Source: an uncultured Selenomonadaceae bacterium (GTDB lineage Bacteria; Bacillota; Negativicutes; Selenomonadales; Selenomonadaceae). Taken from it: a stretch of 7,383 nucleotides of DNA. The translations under genes and the position numbers were made by a program. Below, in pieces: positions 5,954 to 7,383 of this stretch. The stretch's first letter is position 1. Each line of letters begins with the position of its first letter. The notes under the pieces are model-generated. The model was not told the origin of the DNA. It saw only the letters and a list, made by a program, of their open reading frames with translations, and did not search any database. The DNA is taken from the NCBI GenBank assembly GCA_905233965.1, contig CAJOFG010000113.1, positions 4,725 to 12,107 on the forward strand. Direction: 5' to 3'.

Positions 5954-7053
5954 GTGTCATCTCCGAAATGACGCGCGAAAAATGGTTGCTTGACACTTTC
6001 CCGGAATGGGGTACCTGGTTGACGGAAGAAATTGAATCCGAAGTTGTTCCGGAAGGTCAAACGGCGATGTGGTGGCTCGGTTGCGTAGGCATCTGGTTCA
6101 AAACGCCGGGCGGAGCAAATATCAGCCTCGACCTTTGGTGCGGAAACGGAAAGCGCAGTCACGGCGACGGAAAAATTGCCGTCGGTCATTCCATGGCGAA
6201 TATGTCCGGCGTTCGTTCCATGCCGCCGAACGTCAGAAATATTCCTCACGTCATCGATCCGTTTTCCTTCAAACACGTTGACGCGGTTTTATCGACTCAC
6301 AATCACCGCGACCACATTTCCGCAGAGTGGGCGGCGCACGTCATCAACAGCGGAATGGAAACGGTTGACGCGGACGGAAAAAAAATTCCGGTACCTTTCA
6401 TCGGACCGGAAAAATCTGTTGAAACCTGGTTGAAGTGGGGCGTACCGGAAAATCGTTGCAAAGTCGTGAAACCCGGCGACGTTATAAAAATTAAGGACGT
6501 TGAAATTGTTTGCCTTGACAGTTTCGATCGGACCTGCATAGTCACGACGGAAGTTATTGACGGAGTGCCGGAGCAACTCGAAGGGACTTGCCCGACCGAC
6601 TTGGATAAAAAGGCGATAAATTATTTGCTCAAAACTCCGGGAGGAAATTTTTATCATGCCGGAGATTCTCACTTCTCGATTTATTTTGCGAAACACGGAA
6701 AAGATTTTGATATAGATGTTGCGTTCGGCGCATTCGCGGAAAATCCGGTCGGAGTTCTGGATAAAATGTCGTCGATTGATATTTTGCGAATGGCGGAGCA
6801 TTTGAATTGCAAGGTGATTATTCCGGTTCATTGGGACGTGTGGACGAATTTCCAAGCGGACTGCGCGGAAATTAAATTGCTTTACGATTTCAAAAAGGAA
6901 AGGAATGATTACAAATTCCACCCGTTCTTCTGGCAGCCGGGCGGCAAATACGTTTACCCGCGTGACAAAGACAAAATTTATTTTCATCACCCTCGCGGCT
7001 ATGAAGATTGTTTTGACGCTCCGCAAAATGTTCCTTTCCGCTCGTTCATTTGA
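5950..7053 (+). CDS. ulaG: UlaG-family metallo-hydrolase (L-ascorbate-6-phosphate lactonase-like)
   Basis: A 367-residue protein of the metallo-beta-lactamase superfamily, matching my memory of E. coli UlaG (354 aa) from end to end. Shared features include TRExW (8-12), TFPEWGTWLTEEIE (16-29), AMWWLGCVGIW (39-49), the metal motif THNHRDHI (H117, H119, D121, H122), FIGPEKSVETWLKWGVP (150-166), VKPGDV (173-178), YHAGDSHFS (235-243), VIIPVHWDVWTNFQAD (289-304), and HHPRGYEDCF (346-355). UlaG opens the lactone of L-ascorbate 6-phosphate in the cytoplasm using a divalent metal. I start it at ATG 5950, overlapping the ylxQ stop, because the family N-terminus begins there; an earlier in-frame ATG at 5851 would add 33 residues translated from inside ylxQ. 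No other ascorbate-utilisation gene (ulaA-F) is in the window, so the true substrate is uncertain. The fold and family are secure. Confidence 0.93.
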   Translation: MSVISEMTREKWLLDTFPEWGTWLTEEIESEVVPEGQTAMWWLGCVGIWFKTPGGANISLDLWCGNGKRSHGDGKIAVGHSMANMSGVRSMPPNVRNIPHVIDPFSFKHVDAVLSTHNHRDHISAEWAAHVINSGMETVDADGKKIPVPFIGPEKSVETWLKWGVPENRCKVVKPGDVIKIKDVEIVCLDSFDRTCIVTTEVIDGVPEQLEGTCPTDLDKKAINYLLKTPGGNFYHAGDSHFSIYFAKHGKDFDIDVAFGAFAENPVGVLDKMSSIDILRMAEHLNCKVIIPVHWDVWTNFQADCAEIKLLYDFKKERNDYKFHPFFWQPGGKYVYPRDKDKIYFHHPRGYEDCFDAPQNVPFRSFI

Positions 7054-7369
7054 GAATGACGGCGATAACCATTGCGGCAATTCCGATAAGCGTCGTCAAA
7101 CTCATGTTGCGAACGTGATTTCCGATGTCGTTTAATCCGGTGCGAATTTCCCGAATTTCTTCTGCAAGCTTTTTGTTTTGCTCACGCGTTTCATTTTTAA
7201 ATTCGCGCAACTCTTCTGCACGTATCTTGTTTTGCTCACGCGTTTCGTTTTTAAATTCGCGCAACTCTTGAACGAGAGAATTTACATTCGTACTTACCAT
7301 ATCGATTCGGGCGTTTTGCATATCGATTTGTCTTTGCAAATTCATGTTGATAGTTTCTTGGTCAGTCAT
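7046..7369 (-). CDS. Small coiled-coil protein with C-terminal membrane anchor, function unknown
   Basis: A minus-strand gene of 107 residues. ATG 7369 has a consensus GGAGG at 7383-7379 with a 9-nt spacer; a TTG at 7378 abuts that site and is too close. The protein is charged and helical over residues 1-85, with heptad-like IDMQNARIDM near the start and two copies of LREFKNETREQNK (36-48 and 54-66) at an 18-residue period. It then ends in one hydrophobic segment (about 91-106, LTTLIGIAAMVIAVIL) and a final Lys. It is probably a tail-anchored inner-membrane protein with a cytoplasmic coiled coil. The topology resembles XhlA or DUF1640-type proteins, but I see no firm match and no phage genes nearby. 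It converges on ulaG and overlaps its end by 8 nt. Its promoter lies outside the window. Confidence 0.8.
   Translation of the reverse strand: MTDQETINMNLQRQIDMQNARIDMVSTNVNSLVQELREFKNETREQNKIRAEELREFKNETREQNKKLAEEIREIRTGLNDIGNHVRNMSLTTLIGIAAMVIAVILK
7173..7269. repeat. 54-bp tandem repeat inside the coiled-coil gene
   Basis: A 43-base block at 7173-7215 recurs at 7227-7269 with one difference (A7193 versus G7247), a period of 54 bases or 18 codons. It encodes the duplicated LREFKNETREQNK segment. A more diverged third unit (EIREI..., around 7150-7172) follows on the protein side. The near identity suggests a recent duplication. Confidence 0.85.
7298..7328. repeat. Short direct repeat at 21-bp spacing in the coiled-coil gene
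   Basis: CATATCGATT occurs at 7298-7307 and 7319-7328, a 21-base (one heptad) period. It encodes the repeated IDM of IDMQNARIDM near the protein N-terminus. Confidence 0.5.
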
Positions 7370-7383
7370 TTTAATCAACCTCC

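Noticed and set aside
5179..6276. 365-codon open frame on the minus strand across nusA, ylxR, ylxQ and ulaG
   Set aside because: It is antisense to four well-identified genes, is rich in Phe, Arg and Ser as expected from reversed AAA/TTC-type codons, and shows no motif or ribosome site. It is a by-product of composition.
6289..7080. 263-codon minus-strand frame opposite ulaG
   Set aside because: It is antisense to a secure UlaG homologue and overlaps the start of the real minus-strand small gene in a different frame, with no motif support.
7071..7081. ATTGC-G-GCAAT inverted repeat just after ulaG as a terminator
   Set aside because: The loop would be one base and there is no T-tract; it lies in the coding sequence of the opposing gene.
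1..7383. tRNA, rRNA, CRISPR array, insertion sequence, phage or defence genes
   Set aside because: I looked for these on both strands and saw no supporting structure, repeats with spacers, or transposase or effector motifs.

Overview
The window looks like chromosomal DNA from a diderm Firmicute, most likely a member of the Negativicutes. Two blocks support this together. The first is a run of LPS-core heptose genes (family 9 glycosyltransferase, heptose-7-phosphate kinase, ADP-heptose epimerase), which implies an outer membrane with LPS. The second is a rimP-nusA-ylxR-ylxQ operon with a short Firmicute-type NusA. The genus cannot be resolved from the sequence. Base composition is distinctive throughout, with many AAAATTTT-type runs and very frequent CCGG tetramers, and this is uniform across all genes, so I see no sign of recent transfer.

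Layout. Positions 1-363 (minus) hold the start of an unrecognised gene that runs off the left edge. A short divergent intergenic region (364-480) carries a good sigma70-type promoter for the plus strand and a weaker one for the minus strand. Positions 481-3579 (plus) form the heptose cluster: glycosyltransferase, rfaE1/hldA-like kinase and rfaD/hldD, tightly spaced with good Shine-Dalgarno sites. Positions 3580-3759 are non-coding, with a weak hairpin, a near-consensus promoter (3650-3678) and a GC-rich leader hairpin (3710-3736) ahead of rimP. Positions 3760-7053 (plus) form a second operon: rimP, nusA, ylxR, ylxQ, then a clear ulaG homologue. The last three genes are linked by very short gaps or overlaps. 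Positions 7046-7369 (minus) hold a small repeat-containing coiled-coil protein with one C-terminal membrane segment, convergent with ulaG and overlapping it by 8 bases.

Function. The first operon makes and transfers L-glycero-D-manno-heptose for the LPS inner core: the kinase acts on heptose 7-phosphate, RfaD epimerises the finished ADP-heptose, and the GT9 enzyme transfers it. The second operon serves 30S maturation (RimP), transcription elongation, termination and antitermination (NusA), and RNA binding (YlxR, YlxQ). The gene normally next in Firmicutes, infB, is absent from that position, and a metallo-beta-lactamase-fold UlaG-family gene is translationally coupled to ylxQ instead.

I found no tRNA, rRNA, CRISPR, transposase, phage or defence module. 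Most of the window is ordinary housekeeping. The best leads are the ulaG-for-infB position, the rimP leader hairpin, and the small repeat-bearing tail-anchored coiled-coil gene.
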